DNA of 64,000 bases from JAFGRR01 sp964563855. GTDB lineage: Bacteria; Planctomycetota; Phycisphaerae; UBA1845; Fen-1342. Position numbers and translations under genes: made by a program. The first letter of the stretch is position 1, and each line of letters starts with the position of its first letter. The DNA is taken from NCBI GenBank assembly GCA_964563855.1, contig CAZLYU010000007.1, forward strand, positions 18,782 to 82,781, in the 5' to 3' direction. The notes beneath the pieces are model-generated. The model was not told the DNA's origin. It did not search any database and saw only the letters and a program-made list of their open reading frames with translations. Positions 56,050 to 63,187 of the stretch are shown one piece after another.

Positions 56050-57336
56050 TTAGGCCGACGAGCGACCGACGAAGCTGCGACGGGGCAAGGGGCCCGCCTT
56101 CGGCGGCGGGGCGGCATGGTCCACCTGCGGAGTGAACATCGGCTCATCGACGAGCGGGGCCGGCATCGCTTCCGGATCTTCGTCTTGACCGGCGGCCGCG
56201 GCGGCTTCGGGCGACAGCACGGAGAACGCCTCGGTCATCTCCCGCAGCGTCGAACGCAAGTGGGCCATCTTCTTCTGCGCGTGCGCCTCGGTCGCCTCAC
56301 GTTCGGCCAAGGCCCGTTCGCGGTCGGCCAAGAGCTGTTCGTGTTGGTCGAGCTCAGCGCGTCGCTGCTCCGCGCTGGCGGCGCGCTCCTCCAGCTCACG
56401 CTCCGCCGCCTCCATTTCGCGCAACATATCGCGGTATTGGCCCTCACGCTGACGCAGCATCTCCTCGCGCTGGCTCAGCACGGCGGACTGCCGCTCGAGA
56501 TTGCTGCGCGTTGCTGACACGTGCGTGCGCAGCCGCACAATCGACGCTTCGATCGCGTTGATTCCGGAGTCTGCAACACTCATGGAAGCTTCGCTCACAA
56601 GATTCTCCGGCAAGAGATCCGGTTCGGCGACCGCGACGAACTCGATCTCGTCGACGGACTGGGCGTCCAAGGCGTCGTACGACGCGCCGTCGACCGTGAA
56701 GCGCTGCGTTCCGATCCGCAACGCCGCGCCAGGGTCGAGCCAGGCGTCTTCGACGCGCTCGTCATTCACATACGTCCCACTGCGACTGCCCAGGTCGTGC
56801 ACAGCGGGCCGACCGCCCAGCGTGTAAATGATGGCATGGGCGAGTGAGACGCTCGCTTCGTCGACGACGACGTCGCACGTCTTACGCTGACCGACCAGCA
56901 CCGGCTGATGCGTGAGCTGAAGGACGCGCTGCTCGCTCCGCAGCGTTAGCGGCGCTTCGAGCGAGAACGCCTCTTCCGCCGAAACCGACTCGTCCGCGCC
57001 TTCCAACTCGAGCGTCAATTCATACGGACCGATGCGCAGGCAGTCTCCCGCGTGCAGCACCGCGTGGGCGGTGCGCTGTCCGTTGACGAACGTACCGTCT
57101 CGGCTCCGCAGATCACGCGCGATAACCGCTCGGCCCGTGCGAACGATGGCGCAGTGCAGCTTCGAAACGTCGGGGTGAACAAGCGAGAGATGACAGTCGC
57201 GCCGACTTCCGGCGAGTGTCACCGGGCGTTCAAGAACGCAGTGCACCTCACCATCTTGCGTCACGAGACGTGCTAGCGGCCCGTCGTCCGATAGTGCTGG
57301 CGGGCAGTCAGTGGGATGTACTAACGTCGTGGACAT
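56050..57336 (-). CDS. Double FHA-domain protein with coiled coil
   Basis: This 428-residue protein has two forkhead-associated domains: the first around residues 30-110 (PVTLAGSRRDCHLSL, HPDVSKLHCAIV, SRDGTFVNGQ) and the second around 143-210 (PVLVGQRKTCDVVVDEASVS, GSRSGTYVNDE). A coiled coil follows (about 285-375) with many Glu/Arg/Gln heptads, then a Pro/Ala-rich tail. FHA domains bind phosphothreonine, so it probably reads Ser/Thr kinase signals. The two domains share the SRSGT/SRDGT binding loop. No kinase or phosphatase gene is in the window, so its partner is unknown. Confidence 0.9.
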   Translation of the reverse strand: MSTTLVHPTDCPPALSDDGPLARLVTQDGEVHCVLERPVTLAGSRRDCHLSLVHPDVSKLHCAIVRTGRAVIARDLRSRDGTFVNGQRTAHAVLHAGDCLRIGPYELTLELEGADESVSAEEAFSLEAPLTLRSEQRVLQLTHQPVLVGQRKTCDVVVDEASVSLAHAIIYTLGGRPAVHDLGSRSGTYVNDERVEDAWLDPGAALRIGTQRFTVDGASYDALDAQSVDEIEFVAVAEPDLLPENLVSEASMSVADSGINAIEASIVRLRTHVSATRSNLERQSAVLSQREEMLRQREGQYRDMLREMEAAERELEERAASAEQRRAELDQHEQLLADRERALAEREATEAHAQKKMAHLRSTLREMTEAFSVLSPEAAAAAGQDEDPEAMPAPLVDEPMFTPQVDHAAPPPKAGPLPRRSFVGRSSA

Positions 57337-57657
57337 CTCGCACCTTTCGGCTGGTAACTCGCCCGGTCGCCGCTGCGGGCTGTCATGTCCCCATACGGCT
57401 TAGCCTGCAATTGGCTGGTGCGAGGGGCAAATGCGACCGCGCGGCTTTCTCACGCCGCCACGCCGGCTCACGTTCGCTCAAACGTGACAAGCCCCCTCAA
57501 GAGCCTGCAATCGATACTTCGACGCGGTGCGACATCCCGCAGCGCACCGCGTCGCCGAGCGAGCCGTACGGCGAAAGCGACGACGCCGAACGCCCGATAG
57601 AACGGCGCAAATGCTTGACAACGCGAAGCGGACGTACGATTCTCATGTTTCAGCGCC
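57337..57657. other. Intergenic region upstream of the FHA gene and tRNA-Val
   Basis: About 320 bp between the divergent FHA gene and tRNA-Val. It holds a candidate sigma-70 promoter for the tRNA (57615-57643). No conserved ORF is seen; short overlapping frames on both strands lack family character. Confidence 0.5.
57615..57643 (+). promoter_or_regulatory. Candidate promoter for tRNA-Val
   Basis: TTGACA at 57615-57620 is a perfect -35. A weak -10 (GATTCT, 57638-57643) lies 17 bp downstream, and the tRNA starts 15 bp further on. TACGAT (57635-57640) is an alternative -10 with a short spacer. Confidence 0.4.
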
Positions 57658-57731
57658 GGGCGATTAGCTCAGTTGGCTAGAGCGCATGGTCGACATCCAT
57701 GAGGTCACTGGTTCGAGTCCAGTATCGCCCA
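57658..57731 (+). tRNA. tRNA-Val, anticodon GAC, with C33
   Basis: A full cloverleaf folds: acceptor GGGCGAT with ATCGCCC and A73, D arm GCTC/GAGC, anticodon stem CATGG/CCATG, loop TCGACAT, and T arm ACTGG/CCAGT with loop TTCGAGT. The anticodon GAC reads GUC/GUU codons for valine. Position 33, almost always U, is C here. No CCA is encoded. The tRNA's position and clean fold leave little doubt about its identity. Confidence 0.94.
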
Positions 57732-57884
57732 TCCTTCGTTCCCCCCGGCCCCACTTTGACGCTCCCCGCATGGCCGAGGCTCACGCGCGGCCGGCTCCCG
57801 GCCGGCGCAACACACGATGAATCGGCCGCTCCCGATCGTGCGAGCGGCGCGCCGCTGCGTCTCCTGCGCTGCGGCGCTTCCGGC

Positions 57885-58307
57885 TCAGTCGTCGCTCGCA
57901 GCATGATCGTCAGCCGACCACATCAGCCGCGGCGCATCGCCCCACATCCCTTCGAGGTCATAAAAATCTCGGTGTTCTTCATCGAACAAGTGCACGACGA
58001 CATCGACGTAGTCTGCGAGCACCCACTTGCCATCCCGGGGGTCGCTCGAGCGAAACGGGAGCCGATCAAGCGACTTGGAGTGAATTCGGATGAGGTCGGC
58101 GACCGCCGCCATCTGTCGGTCCGACGTGCCGGTTGCAATGACAAAAGCATCCGCGATGGCGCTCCGGCCGCGCAAATCGAGAATGACGACGTCTTCGCAC
58201 TTGCTGTCCGCGGCGATGCGGGCGCAATCTCGGGCGAAAGCGAGTGTGTCGGCGTCGGAGCGACCTGGGTGAGCCGCTCGACGCTCGGGCGTATCCGAAC
58301 TCAGCAT
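57885..58307 (-). CDS. rsfS: Ribosomal silencing factor RsfS
   Basis: This 140-residue protein matches RsfS/YbeB, which binds ribosomal protein uL14 and blocks subunit joining when cells slow growth. Diagnostic stretches are DVVILDLRGRSAIADAFVI, TGTSDRQMAAVADLI and DYVDVVVHLFDEEHRDFYDL, with the closing MWGDAP motif. It is a compact, cytoplasmic protein. In many bacteria rsfS follows nadD; here nadD is not in the window. It sits downstream of, and in the same orientation as, the epimerase gene, so it may share a transcript with it. Confidence 0.93.
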   Translation of the reverse strand: MLSSDTPERRAAHPGRSDADTLAFARDCARIAADSKCEDVVILDLRGRSAIADAFVIATGTSDRQMAAVADLIRIHSKSLDRLPFRSSDPRDGKWVLADYVDVVVHLFDEEHRDFYDLEGMWGDAPRLMWSADDHAASDD

Positions 58308-58344
58308 GTTGTGCAGTATACGGCTGGATGACGCCGGCGTAGCG

Positions 58345-59280
58345 TCAGACCTTCAAGTGTCCGTGCTCGATCTGCCAGCGGACCGACTGCGCGACGCCCG
58401 CGGTTAGCGGGGTTTGGGGGTCGTAGTTCAAGATGCGGCGCGCCTTGCTGATGTCGGCCACATAGCGCGTGACCTCGCCGGCGCGGGCGGGTTCGTAGGT
58501 GACGTCGACGTCTTTGCGCAGCGCCAGCGAGATTAGGTTCACCAGATCGACCAGCGTCGACCCCTGCCCGTACGCGAGATTGATCGTCTCCCGCTTCACG
58601 CGCCCCTCGGTGACGGCGTCGATGCCGGCGAGCACGCCGTTGCAGCAGTCTTGCACGTAGGTGAAGTCGAGCACCTTCTGGCGTCCAAACACCGTGATCG
58701 CTTCGCCGGCGGCAATCTTGCGAATGAACAGCGGGATGACGCGCTCCATCCGATCGAGATCGCAGTCACACTTGCCGTAGACATTGCTGAACCGAAACAC
58801 GAGGCAGGGAAGGTCGTAGCACTCGGCGTAAGAATAGATGAACGCCTCGCCGGCGATCTTCGACGCGCTGTAAGGACTCTCGGCCACGACGAAATCGGCC
58901 TGCGCTTCTTCGGTCACGTGATGATGGATGTCGCCGTACACCTCGCGCGACGACCCGAAGATGAAGGGAACGTTGCCACGTCGCCGCGCGAATTCGAGCG
59001 CGTTAAAGAGCATGGCGACGTTTTCCATAGCGCGGTCGGGATGTTCGACCAGCTCGAACACCTTGGCGTAGGCGGCGAGATGCAGCACGACATCAAAGTC
59101 GCCTTCAACCGGCAATGCTCCATTCGAGGCCTTAGTCAAATCGCACTGGACAAAAGGGATACGGTCGGTCCAGGTATTGGGACGCTTGTCGATGCCGACG
59201 ACGTCGTCGCCCCGGTCAAGCAGCGCCAGCCCGACGTTCGTGCCAATTTGACCGCTTGAACCGGTAATGAGCACGCGCAT
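58345..59280 (-). CDS. NAD-dependent epimerase/dehydratase (extended SDR)
   Basis: This 311-residue protein has the Rossmann glycine motif ITGSSGQIG (residues about 5-13) and the SDR catalytic Tyr/Lys pair in SPYSASKIAGE. SSREVYGD holds the catalytic serine region. It belongs to the UDP-glucose 4-epimerase / GDP-mannose dehydratase-like group, and probably makes a nucleotide sugar for surface glycans. The ATG at 59280 gives the family start. It is divergent from the Nudix-like gene. The exact sugar is not known. Confidence 0.9.
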   Translation of the reverse strand: MRVLITGSSGQIGTNVGLALLDRGDDVVGIDKRPNTWTDRIPFVQCDLTKASNGALPVEGDFDVVLHLAAYAKVFELVEHPDRAMENVAMLFNALEFARRRGNVPFIFGSSREVYGDIHHHVTEEAQADFVVAESPYSASKIAGEAFIYSYAECYDLPCLVFRFSNVYGKCDCDLDRMERVIPLFIRKIAAGEAITVFGRQKVLDFTYVQDCCNGVLAGIDAVTEGRVKRETINLAYGQGSTLVDLVNLISLALRKDVDVTYEPARAGEVTRYVADISKARRILNYDPQTPLTAGVAQSVRWQIEHGHLKV

Positions 59281-59406
59281 GCGGCCCTCCTTAACAAGGC
59301 GAACGATGGAATCCACAGGCTGAAATTGTATCGGCGCGACGGCTGCGCCGACCGGAGTGCAACTCAGCATGGACGACGTACGGGCCGAACGATAGCGTAG
59401 CGCATC

Positions 59407-59808
59407 ATGAAACCGTGCCCCGCAACACGCTCCGAAGTCCGCGCCATTGTACGCCGCCGCCGCGACGTGCTGATCTTGCGTGCCGCAAGCGGCGCGGGGG
59501 GGTGGGAGTTACCCGGCGGACCGCTTCACATCGGCGAGGCGCCGCTGGTCGGCCTCATGCGGCATAGCCGTAGTCGGCTGGGAATTGACCTCGACGTGGT
59601 CGGGGGCGGCGTTCGCCTCCAGCACAGCGACGGATTTCGTCAACACGAACGCCACTACTTTCACTGCACCACCGGGGACGATCCCGAGCCGATCGGCGAA
59701 TACGCGGAAGCGCGCTGGGTGAGCCTCGCCCACCTACGCGAGTACTTCTTCGCCGATCCGACCCAAGCCTTCATCGATCAGCTCGTTGAAAGCCGATTCT
59801 TGGCCTAG
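59407..59808 (+). CDS. Nudix-fold protein lacking the catalytic glutamates
   Basis: This 133-residue protein has the Nudix fold pattern: N-terminal beta strands, the Gly/Glu of GGPLHIGE (Gly38, Glu44), and the loop-helix-loop region. The Nudix box GX5EX7REUXEEXGU should continue with REUxEE, but reads RHSRSRLGI (residues 52-60), so all three metal-binding or catalytic glutamates are replaced (His53, Ser56, Arg57). It is unlikely to hydrolyse nucleoside diphosphates in the usual way. It may be a ligand-binding regulator like some NrtR/NudC-related proteins. Divergent from the epimerase gene. Confidence 0.8.
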   Translation: MKPCPATRSEVRAIVRRRRDVLILRAASGAGGWELPGGPLHIGEAPLVGLMRHSRSRLGIDLDVVGGGVRLQHSDGFRQHERHYFHCTTGDDPEPIGEYAEARWVSLAHLREYFFADPTQAFIDQLVESRFLA

Positions 59809-59820
59809 CGGCGCCTCAGC

Positions 59821-60930
59821 TTGCGTCGCGGGCCTGTCGATAAAACCCCCGTGTTCGCTGACCAACCCATCCCGCTGCGCGCTGCGCCGGAAGAGATCGC
59901 ACGCCGGCTCGACGAGCTCGACGGTGCGGGGCGCAAGGGCCTGTTCGCCAACGTTCGCCAGGCGCGGCGGATCTCGTACCGCGTCCCTGCCGTGCAGATC
60001 CTGCTAGCCGAACCGAACGGGACGCGGCGTACCTTTCTCGCGCCAACGCGCAACATCAGCCAGCACGGACTTGCCGCATTGTTCGGACGTTTCGTCCACC
60101 CGGGGACAACGTGCGCTGTGCGACTGGTCGCCGGGGGAGCGCTGGATCCGCCGGTCGAAGCGCGTGTCGTCTACTGTCGTTACATTCGCGGGACGCCGGG
60201 GCTCCATCAGCTCGGGCTGCGTTTCGTGCACGCGGTTGATGTAACGCGTTTCAATCGTGCCGCCGGGCGGATTAATCTACTCTGCGCCGACGCGCGCAAA
60301 GAAGCGCCGGCCGAGCTGGAAACGCTGCTGCGCGAATTCGACATTCAAATCACACATGCCGCGACCGCGGACGACGCCGTGGCCGCGGCGGTTTTCGACG
60401 ACAATCTGCACGTGGTGCTGCTCAATCTGGATCAGCCGGCGCTCTCGCCGAACACGCTGATTGCTGCGCTGAAGGTGGCGGGGTATCGCGGAATCGTGAT
60501 TGGCGTCACGCGACAGAGTCGGGGCGTCAACGCTCCAGCCTACGAAGCGGGCTGCACCCTCGTGCTCCGTGCTCCGCTGACGAGCGAAAGGCTGAGTTTC
60601 GCGCTTCGGACCGGCCTGCAGACCTCGCTGACCCCGACGCCGCCGGAGAGCCGCATCGAGAAAGTCATCGAGGCGTTTGTCGATCTCCTGCCATCGCGTC
60701 TGGCGCAACTCGAAGCGGCGTTGGAGCAGCGCGACCTGCGCCTGCTCGAATACACGGCGGGCCTGATGGGGACGCAGGCGGCGACGCTGGGATACTCGAT
60801 GCTGGCTCGCGCGGCGGGGGCCCTCGCCCGCAGCGTCAAGGCGGGGGGGCCGCTCGCGCAACTCCGCGAACAATTGGACGAACTCGCCGACCTGCGCCTT
60901 ACCGCGAAGGGGCCCGAAGATCAGCCCTAG
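59821..60930 (+). CDS. PilZ-pseudoreceiver-pseudoHpt protein next to flagellar genes
   Basis: This 369-residue protein has three parts. The PilZ domain (about residues 45-150) has an intact c-di-GMP motif: RxxxR at Arg50/Arg54 and NxSxxG at 78-83. A receiver-like domain (about 150-270) has the alpha/beta fold, but the phospho-accepting Asp is Asn202 in LLNLDQP. A helical C-terminus (about 280-360) looks like Hpt; the histidine is Ala313 and the usual lysine Met316. So c-di-GMP binding looks possible, while phosphotransfer looks lost. Start codon is uncertain: TTG 59821 or GTG 59851. It precedes fliL by about 190 bp in the same direction. Confidence 0.78.
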   Translation: MRRGPVDKTPVFADQPIPLRAAPEEIARRLDELDGAGRKGLFANVRQARRISYRVPAVQILLAEPNGTRRTFLAPTRNISQHGLAALFGRFVHPGTTCAVRLVAGGALDPPVEARVVYCRYIRGTPGLHQLGLRFVHAVDVTRFNRAAGRINLLCADARKEAPAELETLLREFDIQITHAATADDAVAAAVFDDNLHVVLLNLDQPALSPNTLIAALKVAGYRGIVIGVTRQSRGVNAPAYEAGCTLVLRAPLTSERLSFALRTGLQTSLTPTPPESRIEKVIEAFVDLLPSRLAQLEAALEQRDLRLLEYTAGLMGTQAATLGYSMLARAAGALARSVKAGGPLAQLREQLDELADLRLTAKGPEDQP

Positions 60931-61122
60931 GTGGGGTGATGCCGAGTCCAGGCAACGGGCGGCTATGAGCGATTTTCGCGCGACCCCGGCATTCCCGCGC
61001 TTTGCGTCTGATAAGAGCAGCACCATGCAGCGCGGACGTTGCGCCGCTGAATCGCGCGGGCGCAATCGTCGATAGACCCAGGGAAGCGATGTAACTCTCA
61101 GTGAGAAGAGGTGCGCCGGTCC

Positions 61123-61641
61123 ATGGCGGATGAAGCTCCCAAGAAGAACGGCCTCAAGCGACCGATCATGACCGTCGCGTTGATCACGCTCGTCGCGATC
61201 CTCGAGGCGGGCGTTTTCATTATCGTGATCCGTTACATGGGCGCTGGCGCAGAAGCCGCCTACGGCCAGGGTGAGCATGCGATGGCCGAGATCGAAGCTC
61301 CCGAGATCGCGACGGCTGAGGTGTCGCTCCTCCAGGGCTTCCGCGTGCCTAATACCAAGAGCGGCAAGACGATCATCTACGACTTCGACATCACGGTCGT
61401 ATGCCCGGCGGACGACCCCGCGCGCCTGGAGGCTATCCAGCAGGCGCTGGCCGCGCGTGAGGCGGCGATATCAGACCGCGCCGCGCAATTGGTGCGGAGC
61501 GCCAGTCCACGTGTTTTAGAGGAAGACGATTTTCGAACTCTGCGTGAGCAGTTGCAGATGGCGATTATGGACGTGCTCGGCGATCCCGACGCCGTTCAGC
61601 AGGTGCTCATTCCACGCTGTGTTCCCATCGGGGTGCATTAG
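61123..61641 (+). CDS. fliL: Flagellar basal body-associated protein FliL
   Basis: This 172-residue protein has one transmembrane segment (MTVALITLVAILEAGVFIIV, residues about 18-37) and a periplasmic domain. The end matches the FliL pattern LREQLQMAIMDVLGDPDAVQ, followed by a short basic/hydrophobic tail. FliL stabilises the stator around the rotor. The ATG at 61123 is chosen; a GTG at 61111 is possible. It starts the plus-strand flagellar block fliL-fliN-fliO-fliP. FliL is poorly conserved, so neighbourhood carries weight. Confidence 0.85.
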   Translation: MADEAPKKNGLKRPIMTVALITLVAILEAGVFIIVIRYMGAGAEAAYGQGEHAMAEIEAPEIATAEVSLLQGFRVPNTKSGKTIIYDFDITVVCPADDPARLEAIQQALAAREAAISDRAAQLVRSASPRVLEEDDFRTLREQLQMAIMDVLGDPDAVQQVLIPRCVPIGVH

Positions 61642-61676
61642 CACGCGCGACGCTCTCATCAGGAATACCGATCGTC

Positions 61677-62405
61677 ATGGATGACGTCGAAAACACCACG
61701 CCGGACGAGAACCCGCCGCAGCCCACGGACCCGTCCGCGATCGATGCGGGCGGCGCACCGGCCGACGACTCGCCGCCCGAGAGCGACGCGTCTGAGGCGT
61801 CGGACGTTCTCGAGATCAATCAAGACGAACTTGATGCGCTCGTCAATCAGCTCGCGCGGGAAGAGGAGTCGGGCGACGCCGCCGCCGAGCCCGCGGACGT
61901 GAGCGCCGCGCCCGAGACCGAGCCGGCCAACGACGGCCCGACGCAAGAAGAGCAAGACGCCGTCCTGCGCGAGATGGAGGCGGCGTTGGCTGCGGAAGCC
62001 TCCAAGACCGCACCGGCTGAGTCCGGCTCGGAAGCAACGCCGGAGGCGGCCGCGAATCAGATGTTCGGCGCCGGCGTACCGCTATCCGCCGACGACGCGC
62101 TCGCGTTCGAGCTTCCCGCGCTGGAGAACGAGGACGCGGATGCGACCTCGACGCTCGACCTGCTGAGCGACGTCGAGCTCGACGTACGCATCGAACTCGG
62201 CCGCACCGAAATGTACATCGAAGACGTCTTGCGGCTCGGTGTCGGAGCCGTCGTGGAGCTCAACAAGCTGGCGGGCGACCCGGTCGACGTCTACGTCAAC
62301 GAGCAGCTCGTCGCCCGCGGCGAAGTGCTGGTGCTCAACGACAACTTTTGCGTTCGCATCAACGACATCGTTGAACCCGTCGCTGCCGAAGAGGAAGTGG
62401 AGTAG
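61677..62405 (+). CDS. fliN: Flagellar motor switch protein FliN with long acidic N-terminal extension
   Basis: This 242-residue protein ends in a SpoA/FliN domain: LDLLSDVELDVRIELGRTEM, then LGVGAVVELNKLAGDPVDVY and ARGEVLVLNDNFCVRI. About 150 residues of acidic, Ala/Glu-rich sequence precede it, far longer than the roughly 50-residue N-terminus of Escherichia FliN. At residues 47-56 the sequence INQDELDALV resembles the CheY-P-binding EIDALL motif of FliM/FliY. It is part of the C-ring switch. The gene starts 35 bp after fliL and ends 2 bp before fliO, so fliM is absent from its usual place. Confidence 0.9.
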   Translation: MDDVENTTPDENPPQPTDPSAIDAGGAPADDSPPESDASEASDVLEINQDELDALVNQLAREEESGDAAAEPADVSAAPETEPANDGPTQEEQDAVLREMEAALAAEASKTAPAESGSEATPEAAANQMFGAGVPLSADDALAFELPALENEDADATSTLDLLSDVELDVRIELGRTEMYIEDVLRLGVGAVVELNKLAGDPVDVYVNEQLVARGEVLVLNDNFCVRINDIVEPVAAEEEVE

Positions 62406-62407
62406 AC

Positions 62408-63187
62408 ATGTCGCGTCGGCCATGGATGGCCTTCAGCCTGATCTTGATCGGCAGCGTCGTCACTCCGTTGGCGGCCAACACCGACGCCCTGATCGTCGAT
62501 GACCCCGTCGGCGCCGGGCTCGAGAATGAGGCGGCCTGGGCTCCTCCCGAATTGCTCGCGCGTCCGGCGGGTGCTGCGCGCGATGACATGGTGAAGCCGC
62601 CCGGCTCGGTCGCGGCGGCGGAATTGCCACTGACGCCCGACGAGCGCTTGGTGCGCCGCTCAGGCAGCGAAGGCGTCGCCGGCGAGGCCGCGACAACACC
62701 CAGCGTGTGGCGCACGGTGTTGGCGTCGGTCGGCGTCGTCGCGCTCATCTTGCTGCTCGCGTACGGCTACCGTGCGTTGCAGACCTCGAGCGGGCGCGTC
62801 AGTTTGCTTGCTCGAACGCGTCGTCCCTATCTCATTGAAGTCGTGGCGCGGGCGCCGCTTTCCGGACGCCAGACGCTGTGTCTGGTGCGCGTCGGTCCGC
62901 GGTTGGTGCTGACCAGCGTCAGCCCGCAACGCGTTGACCGCCTCGACGTCATCGAAGATCCGCAGGTGGTCGCCGCCATGCTCGGCGAGCGCGGCGAGGC
63001 GACCGCTGCGAGCGAAGCCGCGTTTCAGCGACAGCTTGATCAGGCCGCTGGTGCGTTCGAGCAGCCGACGTCGGAGCTCGATGACGCGCCACAGCCGACC
63101 ACGAGTCGCCGCACGACCGGCGCCGGGGAGTCGGCGCTCCAGAATTTGCGAGCCAAGCTGCAACGCATGGGAGCCGCTGGGGGATGA
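62408..63187 (+). CDS. fliO: Flagellar biosynthesis protein FliO
   Basis: This 259-residue protein has a signal-like hydrophobic N-terminus (MAFSLILIGSVVTPLAA), a periplasmic stretch, one transmembrane segment (TVLASVGVVALILLLAYG) and a cytoplasmic domain containing APLSGRQTLCLVRVGPRLV. This is the FliO layout, with an unusually large N-terminal periplasmic part. FliO assists assembly of the FliP/FliQ/FliR export gate. Its stop shares ATGA with the start of fliP, so the two are translationally coupled. Confidence 0.88.
   Translation: MSRRPWMAFSLILIGSVVTPLAANTDALIVDDPVGAGLENEAAWAPPELLARPAGAARDDMVKPPGSVAAAELPLTPDERLVRRSGSEGVAGEAATTPSVWRTVLASVGVVALILLLAYGYRALQTSSGRVSLLARTRRPYLIEVVARAPLSGRQTLCLVRVGPRLVLTSVSPQRVDRLDVIEDPQVVAAMLGERGEATAASEAAFQRQLDQAAGAFEQPTSELDDAPQPTTSRRTTGAGESALQNLRAKLQRMGAAGG

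Noticed and set aside
57677..57904. Minus-strand small ORF overlapping tRNA-Val
   Set aside because: It is translated from the tRNA complement and has no family.
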